From Saccharothrix sp. NRRL B-16348 (GTDB lineage Bacteria > Actinomycetota > Actinomycetes > Mycobacteriales > Pseudonocardiaceae), in the NCBI RefSeq assembly GCF_001280085.1, contig NZ_LGED01000205.1, forward strand, positions 1 to 64,000: 64,000 bases of DNA, given 5' to 3'. Under the pieces are notes generated by a model. That model searched no databases, had not been told where the DNA came from, and worked only from the letters and a program-made list of their open reading frames with translations. Within the stretch, counting starts at the first letter, position 1; each line of letters opens with the position of its first letter. Shown here piece after piece: positions 26,005 through 34,109 of this stretch. The position numbers and the translations under genes are program-made.

Positions 26005-26837
26005 ACGCGATCTACGTCTTCGTGCCGGGCTCCAACTCCAACTCGTTCCACTTCTCGCCCCTGCTGCGCGAGCTGACCCTGCTCGGCCACCGCGCGCTCG
26101 CCGTCGACCTGCCCGGACACGGCTTCGACGCCACGTTCTCCGCGTCCTACCAGGCACCCCAGGACCCGGCCGCGCTCGCCGTCGAGCCGGCCGGCCTCAA
26201 GGGCGCGAGCCACGCCGACAACGTCGCGCACGTGATCGACGTGGTGCGGCGGGCGGGCAAGCACGGGCCGGTGGTCCTCGTCGGGCACAGCCGGGGCGGG
26301 ATGACCCTGACCGGGGTGGCGAACGCCGTCCCCGAACTGCTGCACCGGGTCGTGTACGTGTCCGCGTGGTGCTGCGTCGACGCGACCGTCGGCGAGTACT
26401 CGGAAGGGCCGGAGTGGGCGTCGAGCGCGCTCAACGACCTCCCGGGCCTGCTCGCGGGCAACCCGGCCGACCTCGGCGTGCTCCGGATGAACTGGCGCAC
26501 CGCCGACCCGGACCTGCTGGCCAAGCTCAAGGCCGCGATCCTGGCCGACGGCACGGACGCCGAGTTCCTGGCCGCGCTGAACACCCTGGAGCCGGACGAG
26601 AGCCTGGACGGCGGCACCGACCGCGTGGACCCGGACGCGTGGGCACGGCTGCCGCACACCTACGTCCGGCTGGCCGGCGACCGCTCGCTCCCGGTCGCGC
26701 TGCAGGACCGGTTCATCCGCGAGGCCGACGCGCTGCTCCCGGACAACCCGTTCGACGTGCGCACCCTCGACACCAGCCACATGGGTTTCCTGGTCCGGCC
26801 GCGGGAGTCCGCCGCGGTGCTCGCCGAACTCGGGTAG
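26001..26837 (+). CDS. alpha/beta hydrolase, esterase-like
   Basis: A 278-residue cytoplasmic hydrolase. The opening YVFVPGSNSNSFHFSPLLRE, the strand ALAVDLPGHGFDA and the nucleophile elbow GHSRGG are those of plant-type methylesterases and hydroxynitrile lyases. The acid is likely in RLAGDRSLP and the histidine in LDTSHMGF. It starts within the stop of the EamA gene, so it is translationally coupled to the transporter and probably under the LysR regulator. The substrate may be related to the exported compound; this is inferred. Confidence 0.82.
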   Translation: MNAIYVFVPGSNSNSFHFSPLLRELTLLGHRALAVDLPGHGFDATFSASYQAPQDPAALAVEPAGLKGASHADNVAHVIDVVRRAGKHGPVVLVGHSRGGMTLTGVANAVPELLHRVVYVSAWCCVDATVGEYSEGPEWASSALNDLPGLLAGNPADLGVLRMNWRTADPDLLAKLKAAILADGTDAEFLAALNTLEPDESLDGGTDRVDPDAWARLPHTYVRLAGDRSLPVALQDRFIREADALLPDNPFDVRTLDTSHMGFLVRPRESAAVLAELG

Positions 26838-26878
26838 TCCCGGTCCGGCGACAGAATCCCGGTTTGTCGAGTTATTGC

Positions 26879-26892
26879 GTGACGCTGCTCAC
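26879..26892. promoter_or_regulatory. Crp-type site (GTGA-N6-TCAC)
   Basis: GTGACGCTGCTCAC has both perfect half sites. It lies 42 bases upstream of the glycoside hydrolase start, in the 97-bp gap after the preceding hydrolase. A Crp-type regulator bound here could act directly on that promoter. Confidence 0.55.
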
Positions 26893-26934
26893 TTCTTGCA
26901 TGCTGGTGCCGTCCCTCCAACGAAGGAGCGTGCG

Positions 26935-28599
26935 GTGCCCCTGTCACGCAGGACATTCTTCGGATCGGCCCTGGCCGCCTCCGCCCTGACCACCACCACG
27001 TCGACCCCGGCGGGCGCGGCGAGCCCGCCGGGCGACGTGGTCGGCAAGATCACCGTCGGCTACCAGGGCTGGTTCGCGGCACGGGGCGACAACTCGCCGA
27101 TCAACGGCTGGTGGCACTGGAGCGACAACTGGGGCCAACCGCCGTCGCCGACCAACCACGCGCTGATGGCCTGGCCGGACATGACCGACTACGCGACCAG
27201 GTACCCGACGGCGTTCGGCGCCCTGGGCGACGGCCGACCGGCGACCGTGTTCTCCAACCACGACTACCAGACCGTGGACGTGCACTTCCGCTGGATGCGC
27301 GAGTACGGCTGCGACACCGCCGCGTTGCAGCGGTTCAACCCGAACGGTGGCGAGGGCCCGATCCGCGACGCCGTCACCGCGCACGTCCGGCGGGCCGCCG
27401 AGGCGCACGGCGTGAAGTTCTACCTCATGTACGACGTCACGAACTGGACCGCCATGCAGTCGGAGATCAAGGCCGACTGGCTGGACAAGATGCGCGCGCA
27501 CACCGCCTCCCCCATGTACGCGCGCCAGAACGGCAAGCCGGTCGTGTGCGTCTGGGGCTTCGGCTTCAACGACCCCGGCCGCCCGTTCACACCGCAGCAG
27601 TGCCAGGACGTGGTCGACTGGTTCAAGGGCCAGGGCGTGTACCTGATCGGCGGAGTGCCGACCCACTGGCGGCGCGAGATCGAGGACTCGCGGCCCGGTT
27701 TCGGCGGCGTCTACCGCAGCTTCGACATGATCTCGCCGTGGATGGTGGGCCGGATCGGGACTGTCACGGACGCCGACCACTTCCACGCGAACGTGAACTC
27801 GCCGGACCTGGCCGAGTGCGCCAGGCTCGGCATCGACTACCAGCCGTGCGTGCTGCCGGGCGACCTGTCCCGGCGGCACCGGGCGCACGGCGACTTCATG
27901 TGGCGGCAGTTCTACAACATGGCCCGGCTCGGCGTGCAGGGCGTCTACATCTCGATGTTCGACGAGTACAACGAGGCCAACCAGATCGCCAAGACGCCGG
28001 AGACGCAGGCGGGCATCCCGGCCGGCTCCGGTTTCCTCGCCCTGGACGAGGACGGCACGCGGTGCTCGTCGGACTACTACCTGCGGCTCACCGGTGACGG
28101 CGGCCGGATGCTCAAGGGCGCGATCGCGCTGACCCCCGTGCGCCCGACCAAGCCGATGCTCTCCGACACACCGCCCGTCGACCGCGACCTGGCGGCGGGC
28201 AGGCCGACCACCCAGAGCGGCCAGACCCAGCACTACGGCAGCCACTTCGCCGTCGACGCCGACCCGCACAGCTACTGGGAGAGCGTGAACGGCGCGTTCC
28301 CGCAGTGGATCGGGGTCGACCTCGGCACGGTGGCCGCGCCGCGCCGGATGGTGCTGAGCCTGCCGCCGAACCCGGCGTGGGGCCGTCGCACGCAGACCAT
28401 CGCGGTGGAGGCGGGCGTGGACGGCTCGGCGTTCACCACGGTCGTCGGCGCGACCGGCTACGTGTTCGACCCGGCCACCGGCAACGCGGTCACCGTCGCG
28501 CTGCCCGCCGGCGTGAGCGCCCGGCACGTGCGGCTGCGGTTCAGCGGCAACACGGGCTGGCCGGCCGGTCAGCTGGCCCGGTGGCAGGTCTACGGCTGA
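26935..28599 (+). CDS. TAT-exported glycoside hydrolase (GH71/99-like) with C-terminal F5/8-type C domain
   Basis: A 554-residue secreted enzyme. The N-terminus carries a twin-arginine signal (LSRRTFFGSALAASA). The catalytic domain (about 35-410) has the block KITVGYQGWFAARGDNSPIN, WWHWSDNW, FYLMYDVTNW and ISMFDEYNEANQIAKTPETQ, resembling GH71/GH99-like proteins that act on alpha-mannan or related glycans. A discoidin-type carbohydrate-binding domain follows (about 425-554: AAGRPTTQSGQTQHYGSHFA, DPHSYWESVNGAFPQWIGVD). Start GTG 26935 has AAGGAG (26923-26928). A Crp-type site lies just upstream. The exact substrate is unknown. Confidence 0.82.
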   Translation: MPLSRRTFFGSALAASALTTTTSTPAGAASPPGDVVGKITVGYQGWFAARGDNSPINGWWHWSDNWGQPPSPTNHALMAWPDMTDYATRYPTAFGALGDGRPATVFSNHDYQTVDVHFRWMREYGCDTAALQRFNPNGGEGPIRDAVTAHVRRAAEAHGVKFYLMYDVTNWTAMQSEIKADWLDKMRAHTASPMYARQNGKPVVCVWGFGFNDPGRPFTPQQCQDVVDWFKGQGVYLIGGVPTHWRREIEDSRPGFGGVYRSFDMISPWMVGRIGTVTDADHFHANVNSPDLAECARLGIDYQPCVLPGDLSRRHRAHGDFMWRQFYNMARLGVQGVYISMFDEYNEANQIAKTPETQAGIPAGSGFLALDEDGTRCSSDYYLRLTGDGGRMLKGAIALTPVRPTKPMLSDTPPVDRDLAAGRPTTQSGQTQHYGSHFAVDADPHSYWESVNGAFPQWIGVDLGTVAAPRRMVLSLPPNPAWGRRTQTIAVEAGVDGSAFTTVVGATGYVFDPATGNAVTVALPAGVSARHVRLRFSGNTGWPAGQLARWQVYG

Positions 28600-28603
28600 G
28601 CCC

Positions 28604-28617
28604 TGGGAGCGCTCTCT
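28604..28617. promoter_or_regulatory. imperfect CebR/LacI-like box
   Basis: TGGGAGCGCTCTCT matches the CebR-type palindrome in 12 of 14 positions. It lies in the 34-bp gap between the glycoside hydrolase stop and the SDR start. It may be an operator for the SDR gene. Confidence 0.35.
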
Positions 28618-28633
28618 CGGTACGCTGCCGCCC

Positions 28634-29395
28634 ATGACGAGCGTTCTGGTCACGGGGTCGGCGGACGGTATCGGTCGGGAGACGGCGGCGACGCTGGTGT
28701 CGCTCGGGCACCGGGTGGTGCTGCACGCGCGCGACGCGGCGCGGGCCGGGCAGGCGCTGGCCGCCGTGCCGGGCGCGGACGGCGTGCTGGTCGGCGACCT
28801 CTCGTCGCTGGCGCAGACCAGGGAGCTGGCCGCCGCCGCGGAGCCCTTCGACGTGGTGATCCACAACGCGGGGCTCGGCGGCGGCCTGCCCGAGCGGACC
28901 GTCACCGACGACGGCCTCGAACTGCTGTTCCAGGTCAACGTGCTGGCGCCGTACCTGCTCACGGCCCTGATGCCCCGGCCGCGGCGGCTGGTCTACCTGA
29001 CGTCCGGGCTGGAGTCGCAGGGCGTGGCGGACCTCGACGACCTCCAGCACGAACGCGGTCCGTGGCACGGCATGCAGGCGTACTCGGACTCCAAGCTGCT
29101 GGACGTGGCGCTGGCGTTCGCGGTGGCCCGCCGGTGGCCGGACGTGCTGAGCAACGCGGTCGACCCCGGCTGGATCAAGACCAAGCTGGGCGGCCCGGAC
29201 GCCACGGACGAGCTGCCGACGGGCGCCGACACCCAGGTGTGGCTGGCGACGAGCGACGAGCCCGCCGCCACCGTCACCGGCCGCTACTTCAAGTGGCGCG
29301 AGGACCTGCGCGCCAACCCCGCCGCGTACGACGTGGAGGTCCAGGACCGCCTGCTCGACGCCTGCGCGGAGATCACCGGCGTCAAGCTGACGTGA
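28634..29395 (+). CDS. short-chain dehydrogenase/reductase
   Basis: A 253-residue SDR with cofactor motif VTGSADGIGRE (about residues 6-16), VIHNAGLGG (the NNAG equivalent, here HNAG) and catalytic Tyr in MQAYSDSKLLD (YxxxK). ATG 28634. Substrate unknown. The last 14 bases overlap the converging small membrane protein gene. Confidence 0.87.
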   Translation: MTSVLVTGSADGIGRETAATLVSLGHRVVLHARDAARAGQALAAVPGADGVLVGDLSSLAQTRELAAAAEPFDVVIHNAGLGGGLPERTVTDDGLELLFQVNVLAPYLLTALMPRPRRLVYLTSGLESQGVADLDDLQHERGPWHGMQAYSDSKLLDVALAFAVARRWPDVLSNAVDPGWIKTKLGGPDATDELPTGADTQVWLATSDEPAATVTGRYFKWREDLRANPAAYDVEVQDRLLDACAEITGVKLT

Positions 29396-29741
29396 TCAGC
29401 TCCCAGCCGAACGGCGTCGCCACGAGCAGCGCGGCGGCCAGCCGGTAGGGCAGCCGCCGCACCGCCGTGACGCGGGTGACGACGTGGTTGAGGCCGACGA
29501 CCACCGGCAGGAAGACGACCCACAGCACGGCCGCGAGCAGCACCACCGGGGCGAAGCCCTCCTCGACCAGGTCCGAGTCGTACGGCGTCCAGCCCCACTC
29601 CTGCACGACCACCGTGCCGAGCAGCCACAGCGACAGCACCGGGTAGTAGCCGGCGAGGCCGAGGGCCAGGTTCATCGGCACGCCGATCGCCCACCCCGCC
29701 CACGCGGGTCCGGCACGACGTGCGGTGGCTCGCCCGGTCAT
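29382..29741 (-). CDS. small membrane protein of unknown function
   Basis: A 119-residue protein with three to four hydrophobic helices (GWAIGVPMNLALGLAGYYPV, LSLWLLGTVVV, VVLLAAVLWVVFLPVVVGLN, AAALLVATPFGWEL). ATG 29739-29741 with GAGGAC upstream. No family recognised. Its stop lies inside the end of the SDR gene; the start is 73 bases from the divergent phosphotransferase-like gene. Confidence 0.65.
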   Translation of the reverse strand: MTGRATARRAGPAWAGWAIGVPMNLALGLAGYYPVLSLWLLGTVVVQEWGWTPYDSDLVEEGFAPVVLLAAVLWVVFLPVVVGLNHVVTRVTAVRRLPYRLAAALLVATPFGWELITSA

Positions 29742-29814
29742 GTGGTCCTCAGTCCTCCTCGGCCTGGGGAAAAGGACGCGCCGCCACCGAGCCGGGTTGC
29801 CTACGATCCCGGCC

Positions 29815-30639
29815 GTGCCACCGCCTTCGAGACCTCCCCGGACGGCGTTGGCCGCGTTCGGCGTCACGGCCGAGCCCGTCGTGCTGCCCGGCGGCCGCGG
29901 CGGCACGTGGCGGGCCGGCGGGCTCGTCCTCAAGCCGGTGGACTTCGAGCCCGAGACGCGGTGGCGTGCCGACGTGCTCGCCGCGCTGCCGCCGTCGACC
30001 GCGTTCCGGGTCGCGCCTCCCGTGCGGTCCGCGACCGGTGACTGGGTGGTCGACGGGTGGGAGGCGTGCCGGTTCGTGGCGGGCGAGCCGGACGTCGGCA
30101 GGCCGGACGACGTGCTGCGGGCCGGGATCGCGTTCCACGCCGCCGTGCGCGACGTGCCCCGGCCCGCGTACCTCGACCTGCGCGACGACCCGTGGTCGGT
30201 CGGCGACCGGGTCGCCTGGGAGGAGGCGCCGGCGGACGTCGGCCCCGCGGCCCTCGATCTGCTGGAGCCGCTCGTCGCGGCCCGCCGGCCGGTGGACCTG
30301 CCGGCCCAGGTCGTGCACGGCGACCTGCCGGGCAACGTGCTGTTCGCCGCCGGCCTGCCGCCCGCGGTGATCGACTGGCCGCCGTACTGGCGTCCCGCGT
30401 CGTGGGCGGCGGCGGTCGCGGTCGCGGACTGCCTGTGCTGGTACGGCGCCCCGCCGGCACTGGTCGACCGGTGGTCGCACCTGCCGGGGTGGGATCAGGT
30501 GCTGCTCCGGGCGTTGATCTACCGGATCGTCACCCACAACCGCGCGTCCGGCGACTGGCCGGCGGACCAGCTGCGCGCCTACCGGCCCGTGATCGACCTG
30601 GTCGTGGCCCGGCTCAGCCGGCCAGGGTCTCCTCGGTGA
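29815..30639 (+). CDS. phosphotransferase (aminoglycoside-kinase fold) family protein
   Basis: A 274-residue protein with the protein-kinase-like APH fold. The catalytic loop is QVVHGDLPGNVLFAAG and the metal-binding segment AVIDWPPYWRP. It resembles the actinobacterial TIGR02569 family, whose function is unknown. GTG 29815 is taken because it begins just before the conserved PRTALAAFG block. The last 26 bases overlap the converging SDR gene. Confidence 0.75.
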   Translation: MPPPSRPPRTALAAFGVTAEPVVLPGGRGGTWRAGGLVLKPVDFEPETRWRADVLAALPPSTAFRVAPPVRSATGDWVVDGWEACRFVAGEPDVGRPDDVLRAGIAFHAAVRDVPRPAYLDLRDDPWSVGDRVAWEEAPADVGPAALDLLEPLVAARRPVDLPAQVVHGDLPGNVLFAAGLPPAVIDWPPYWRPASWAAAVAVADCLCWYGAPPALVDRWSHLPGWDQVLLRALIYRIVTHNRASGDWPADQLRAYRPVIDLVVARLSRPGSPR

Positions 30640-31537
30640 CCCGCCACAGCCGCTCGGCCGCCTCCGGGTCGAGCGCGTGGGCCGCGACACCGCTGATCAT
30701 GCTGCCGCCCTCGTGCGGCAGGGCCTCGGCGCAGTCCTCGAAGTACCGACCGCCGACGCCCTCCAGCAGCGGTGACGCCGCCAGCAGCACCGACGTGGCC
30801 GCGCCCTGCTCCGGCGTCTTCAGCCGGAAGCCGTCGGCCACGGCGCCCTCGATCATCGCCTCCATCTGCGCGGGATCGGCGTGCCGCTGGAGGTTCGTCA
30901 TGATCCCGCCGGGCATCACGGCGTTCACCGTGATCCCGTCGGCCGCCCAACGCTTGTTCGCGGCCACGGCGAACAGGATGTTCGCGGTCTTCGACTGCCC
31001 GTACGCCGTCCACGGGTCGTACGGCCGGTCGGTGTAGTGGATGTCGTCGAAGACGACCGGCGACATGAGGTGGGCGCTGGAGCTCACGACCACGACCCGT
31101 GCGCCCTCCGCGGCCAGGAACCGGTGCAGGCCGTTGGTCAGCGCGAAGTGGCCGAGGTGGTTGGTGGCGAACTGGAGTTCCCAGCCCTCCGGCGTGCGGG
31201 TCTCCGGCGTGGCCATCACGCCCGCGTTGTCGACGAGGACGTGCAGCGGGCCGTCCCAGCCGGCGACGAACGCCGCCACGGACGCCTGGTCGGCCAGGTC
31301 GACCCGGGCGACCCGGACGTCGCCGCCGATCTCGTCGGCCACCCGCCGCCCGGCCGCGGTGTCGCGGACCGCCAGCGTGACCTCCGCGCCCGCCGAGGCC
31401 AGCGCCCGCGCCGTCTCGACGCCGATGCCCGACGCGGCGCCGGTGACCACCGCACGCCGGCCGGTCAGGTCGACACCGGCCACGACCTCCGCCGCGGTGG
31501 AGTCCGCGCCGAACGGCGTGGTGATGTGCTCGGTCAT
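30614..31537 (-). CDS. short-chain dehydrogenase/reductase (retinol-dehydrogenase-like)
   Basis: A 307-residue SDR of the light-dependent/retinol dehydrogenase-like type. It has VVTGAASGIGVETARAL (about 26-42), VDNAGVMATP and active site YGQSKTANILFAV (YxxxK). ATG 31535-31537 has GGGGAG upstream. It is divergent from a TetR gene, with two copies of a palindromic operator between them, so it is very probably repressed by that regulator. Substrate unknown. Confidence 0.88.
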   Translation of the reverse strand: MTEHITTPFGADSTAAEVVAGVDLTGRRAVVTGAASGIGVETARALASAGAEVTLAVRDTAAGRRVADEIGGDVRVARVDLADQASVAAFVAGWDGPLHVLVDNAGVMATPETRTPEGWELQFATNHLGHFALTNGLHRFLAAEGARVVVVSSSAHLMSPVVFDDIHYTDRPYDPWTAYGQSKTANILFAVAANKRWAADGITVNAVMPGGIMTNLQRHADPAQMEAMIEGAVADGFRLKTPEQGAATSVLLAASPLLEGVGGRYFEDCAEALPHEGGSMISGVAAHALDPEAAERLWRVTEETLAG

Positions 31538-31561
31538 GATCTGCTCCCCTGTCGTACACTG

Positions 31562-31610
31562 AAGCGGAGGTTCCTCCGGTAACTCCACCTTAAGCGGAGG
31601 TTCCTCCGGT
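31562..31610. promoter_or_regulatory. duplicated TetR operator
   Basis: Two identical 19-base copies (31562-31580 and 31592-31610) contain the palindrome CGGAGG-TT-CCTCCG at 31565-31578 and 31595-31608, 30 bases apart. They fill the gap between the divergent SDR and TetR genes. The spacing of about three helical turns suggests two repressor dimers on one face. Confidence 0.82.
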
Positions 31611-31649
31611 TAGCAGTGAGAGCCGCGTCACACCCGTATGGAGGCACCG

Positions 31650-32186
31650 TTGTCCCGCCCACTGCGCGCGGACGCCCAGCGCAACCGCGACCGCCTGATC
31701 GAGACGGCGCTGGAGGCGTTCACCACCGAGGGCGCGGACGCCACGCTGGACGCGATCGCCAAGCGCGCGGGCGTGGGCATCGGCACGCTCTACCGCCACT
31801 TCCCCACCCGTGAGGCGCTGGTGGAGGCGGTCTACCGCAACGAGCTGGCGAAGCTCTGCGACGCCGTGCCCGAGCTGCTCTCCACCCTGCCGCCGCACGC
31901 GGCGACCAGGGTGTGGATGGACCGGTTCGTCGCCTACATGGCCACGAAGCAGGGCATGGGTGAGGCGTTGCGCGCCGTCATCGCGTCCGGCGGCGACCCG
32001 TACGCGGAGAGCAAGGACCGGCTGACCGAGGCGATGCGCACGCTGCTGGCCGCCGTCGACCGCCCGGACGTCGAACCGCTCGACGTGATCGCCACGATCG
32101 GCGGCATCGCGCTCACCGTGCCCGACGTCGGCCCGGCGGACGGCATGCTCGACCTCGTGATGGACGGCCTGCGCTACCGGCCCTGA
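31650..32186 (+). CDS. TetR-family transcriptional regulator
   Basis: A 178-residue regulator: RPLRADAQRNRDRLIETALE, then DAIAKRAGVGIGTLYRHF is a classic TetR helix-turn-helix, followed by a short ligand domain. TTG 31650 is preferred because GGAGG lies six bases before it; ATG 31638 is an in-frame alternative four codons upstream. Divergent from the SDR gene and probably binds the duplicated palindrome between them, so it likely controls both itself and the SDR. Confidence 0.85.
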   Translation: MSRPLRADAQRNRDRLIETALEAFTTEGADATLDAIAKRAGVGIGTLYRHFPTREALVEAVYRNELAKLCDAVPELLSTLPPHAATRVWMDRFVAYMATKQGMGEALRAVIASGGDPYAESKDRLTEAMRTLLAAVDRPDVEPLDVIATIGGIALTVPDVGPADGMLDLVMDGLRYRP

Positions 32187-32190
32187 CGTC

Positions 32191-33723
32191 CTACCGGCCC
32201 TGGACCACCGGCAGCGCGCCGTCGACCGCCACGGGTTCGGCAGTCGCGGGTTTGCCAGTCGCACGCCGCTTGCCGACGAGCTGCCGGCTCAGGTCGCCGC
32301 GCAACGTGGACACCGCGTCGAGCACGTAGTTCTGCCGCACCCGCCACGGGCCGCGGTCGCCTTGGCGCGGGAACGCGTCGATGGCCCGCTGGATGTAGCC
32401 GGACGCGAGGTCCAGCAGCGGGCGGCGGGTCAGCGGGCGGTCCGGCGTGGGTACGACGGACGCGTAGCCGTGCCGGTCCATGTGGTTGACCACCCGGCAC
32501 ACCAGGCGTGAGGTGAGGTCGGCGCGCAACGTCCACGACGCGTTCGTGTAGCCGACGCACACGGCGAAGTTCGGCAGCCCGGTGATCATCGCGCCGCGCC
32601 AGATGAACTGCTCGGACAGCTCCACCCGCCGCCCGTCCACGCTCGGCGCGATCCCGCCGAACGCGAGCAGCCGCAAACCGGTCGCCGTCACCACGACGTC
32701 GGCGCGGAGCTCCCGGCCGGACTTGAGCCGCACGCCGTCCGGCGTGAACGTGTCGATGTGATCGGTGACGACCGACGCCCGACCGTGCTTGAGAGCCTTG
32801 AACAGGTCCGCGTCCGGGATCGCGCAGAGCCGCTGGTCCCACGGGTCGTAGGTGGGGGTGAAGTGCTCGCGGATCGCGTCGTCGTCGTTGAGCACCTTGG
32901 CGGACAGCCCGGTGAGCACCTTGCGCGCCGCCTTCGGCCAGCGGCGGCAGAACTGGTAGAACGCCAGGCCGAACAGGATGTTCTTGGCGCGGATCAGCCG
33001 GTGCGCGGCGTTGGCGGGCAGCAGTTCGCGGACCTTGTCGGCGAGCTTGTCGCGACCGGGCACCACACCGATCCACGTCGGCGAGCGTTGGAGCATCGTG
33101 ACGTGCGCGGCGGTCTCGGCCATCGCCGGCACCAACGTCACCGCCGTCGCCCCGCTGCCGACCACGACCACCCGTTTGCCCGCGTAGTCCAGGTCGTCGG
33201 GCCAGAACTGCGGCCGCACGACGTCGCCGCGGAACGACTCGATGCCGGGGAACACCGGGTCGTGGCCCTGGTCGTAGTCGTAGTAGCCGGCGCAGGAGTA
33301 GAGGAAGTCGCAGGTGATCACGCTGTCCGTGACGGTGTCGTGCTCGTCGCGGCGGCTGATCGTCAACGTCCAGCGGGCGGTCTCGGTGGAGAAGTCGGCG
33401 GCGACCACCTTGGTCCGGTAGCGCACCAGCCGGTCGATCCCGAACTCGGCGGCGGTGTCCCGGATGTAGTCGAGGATCGACGGGCCGTCCGCGATCGACT
33501 TCGCCTCGCGCCAGGGCTTGAACGGGTAGCCGAGCGTGAACATGTCCGAGTCCGACCGGATGCCGGGGTACCGGAAGAGGTCCCACGTCCCGCCCATCGT
33601 GTCGCGGGCTTCGAGGATCGCGACGGACTTGCCCGGACACTCGTCCCGCAACCGGTAGGCCGCGCCGACACCGGACAGTCCGGCGCCCACGATCACGACG
33701 TCGAGGTGCTCGGGAGTGGTCAT
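32191..33723 (-). CDS. flavin-containing monooxygenase (EthA/Baeyer-Villiger-like) with altered fingerprint
   Basis: A 510-residue FAD/NADPH enzyme. The FAD Rossmann motif is GAGLSG (13-18), a second nucleotide site is VVVGSGATAV (about 187-196), and GGTWDLFRYPGIRSDSD is typical of EthA-type Baeyer-Villiger enzymes. The family fingerprint FxGxxxHxxxWP is present as F164 to P175 but with Arg170 in place of histidine, which may change or abolish Baeyer-Villiger activity. ATG 33721-33723 with GGAGGG close upstream. The divergent SDR at 34110 is a common partner of such enzymes in mycobacteria, in ketone or alkanol oxidation. Confidence 0.88.
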   Translation of the reverse strand: MTTPEHLDVVIVGAGLSGVGAAYRLRDECPGKSVAILEARDTMGGTWDLFRYPGIRSDSDMFTLGYPFKPWREAKSIADGPSILDYIRDTAAEFGIDRLVRYRTKVVAADFSTETARWTLTISRRDEHDTVTDSVITCDFLYSCAGYYDYDQGHDPVFPGIESFRGDVVRPQFWPDDLDYAGKRVVVVGSGATAVTLVPAMAETAAHVTMLQRSPTWIGVVPGRDKLADKVRELLPANAAHRLIRAKNILFGLAFYQFCRRWPKAARKVLTGLSAKVLNDDDAIREHFTPTYDPWDQRLCAIPDADLFKALKHGRASVVTDHIDTFTPDGVRLKSGRELRADVVVTATGLRLLAFGGIAPSVDGRRVELSEQFIWRGAMITGLPNFAVCVGYTNASWTLRADLTSRLVCRVVNHMDRHGYASVVPTPDRPLTRRPLLDLASGYIQRAIDAFPRQGDRGPWRVRQNYVLDAVSTLRGDLSRQLVGKRRATGKPATAEPVAVDGALPVVQGR

Positions 33724-34109
33724 GCCCTCCAGTGTGCTGGACCTGCCAACCCCCTCCGACCTGGGGTAACACCAAGGGTGGCGGCGGTCACCCGAACACT
33801 GTCGAGTGAACTTGACATTCGGCAATCCAGAAAACGCCGTTATCGTTGCCGTCAAACGTCGGTTGAAGAAATGAGGAGCCCGAGCAACCACCCCTGCGAA
33901 CGCCCCCGCCGGGCCGACCCAGCGGCAGTACCCCAGCGGCGGGCCTCGGCGGCCCGACCCAGCGGCATGAGCCGCGGGGCATGAGGTGGGCTTGATCGGT
34001 CGGGTGGCGTGATCGGTCGGGGCGGGTCGATGTCGGGTGCGTGAAGGTGAGCCCGAGGCGTGCGCGGCGGGCCAGAATGGTGAGGAACGTCGACGTTCGA
34101 GGAGGCCGC
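33724..34109. other. divergent intergenic region with short direct repeats
   Basis: This 386-base gap has an AT-richer stretch (33795-33875) with a TTGACA at 33812-33817. Then come repeats: CCGACCCAGCGGCA at 33914-33927 and 33954-33967, and TGATCGGTCGGG at 33993-34004 and 34010-34021. A 37-codon frame at 33871-33984 (ATG) runs through the repeats; its composition is not convincing as a gene. Confidence 0.55.

Noticed and set aside
31611..31626. GTGAGAGCCGCGTCAC as a further Crp-type site
   Set aside because: The half sites are eight bases apart instead of six, so it does not fit the Crp spacing.
33871..33984. 37-codon frame with ATG after an AT-rich stretch
   Set aside because: Weak binding site, and the frame runs through direct repeats; the peptide is Arg/Pro/Ala-rich without features.
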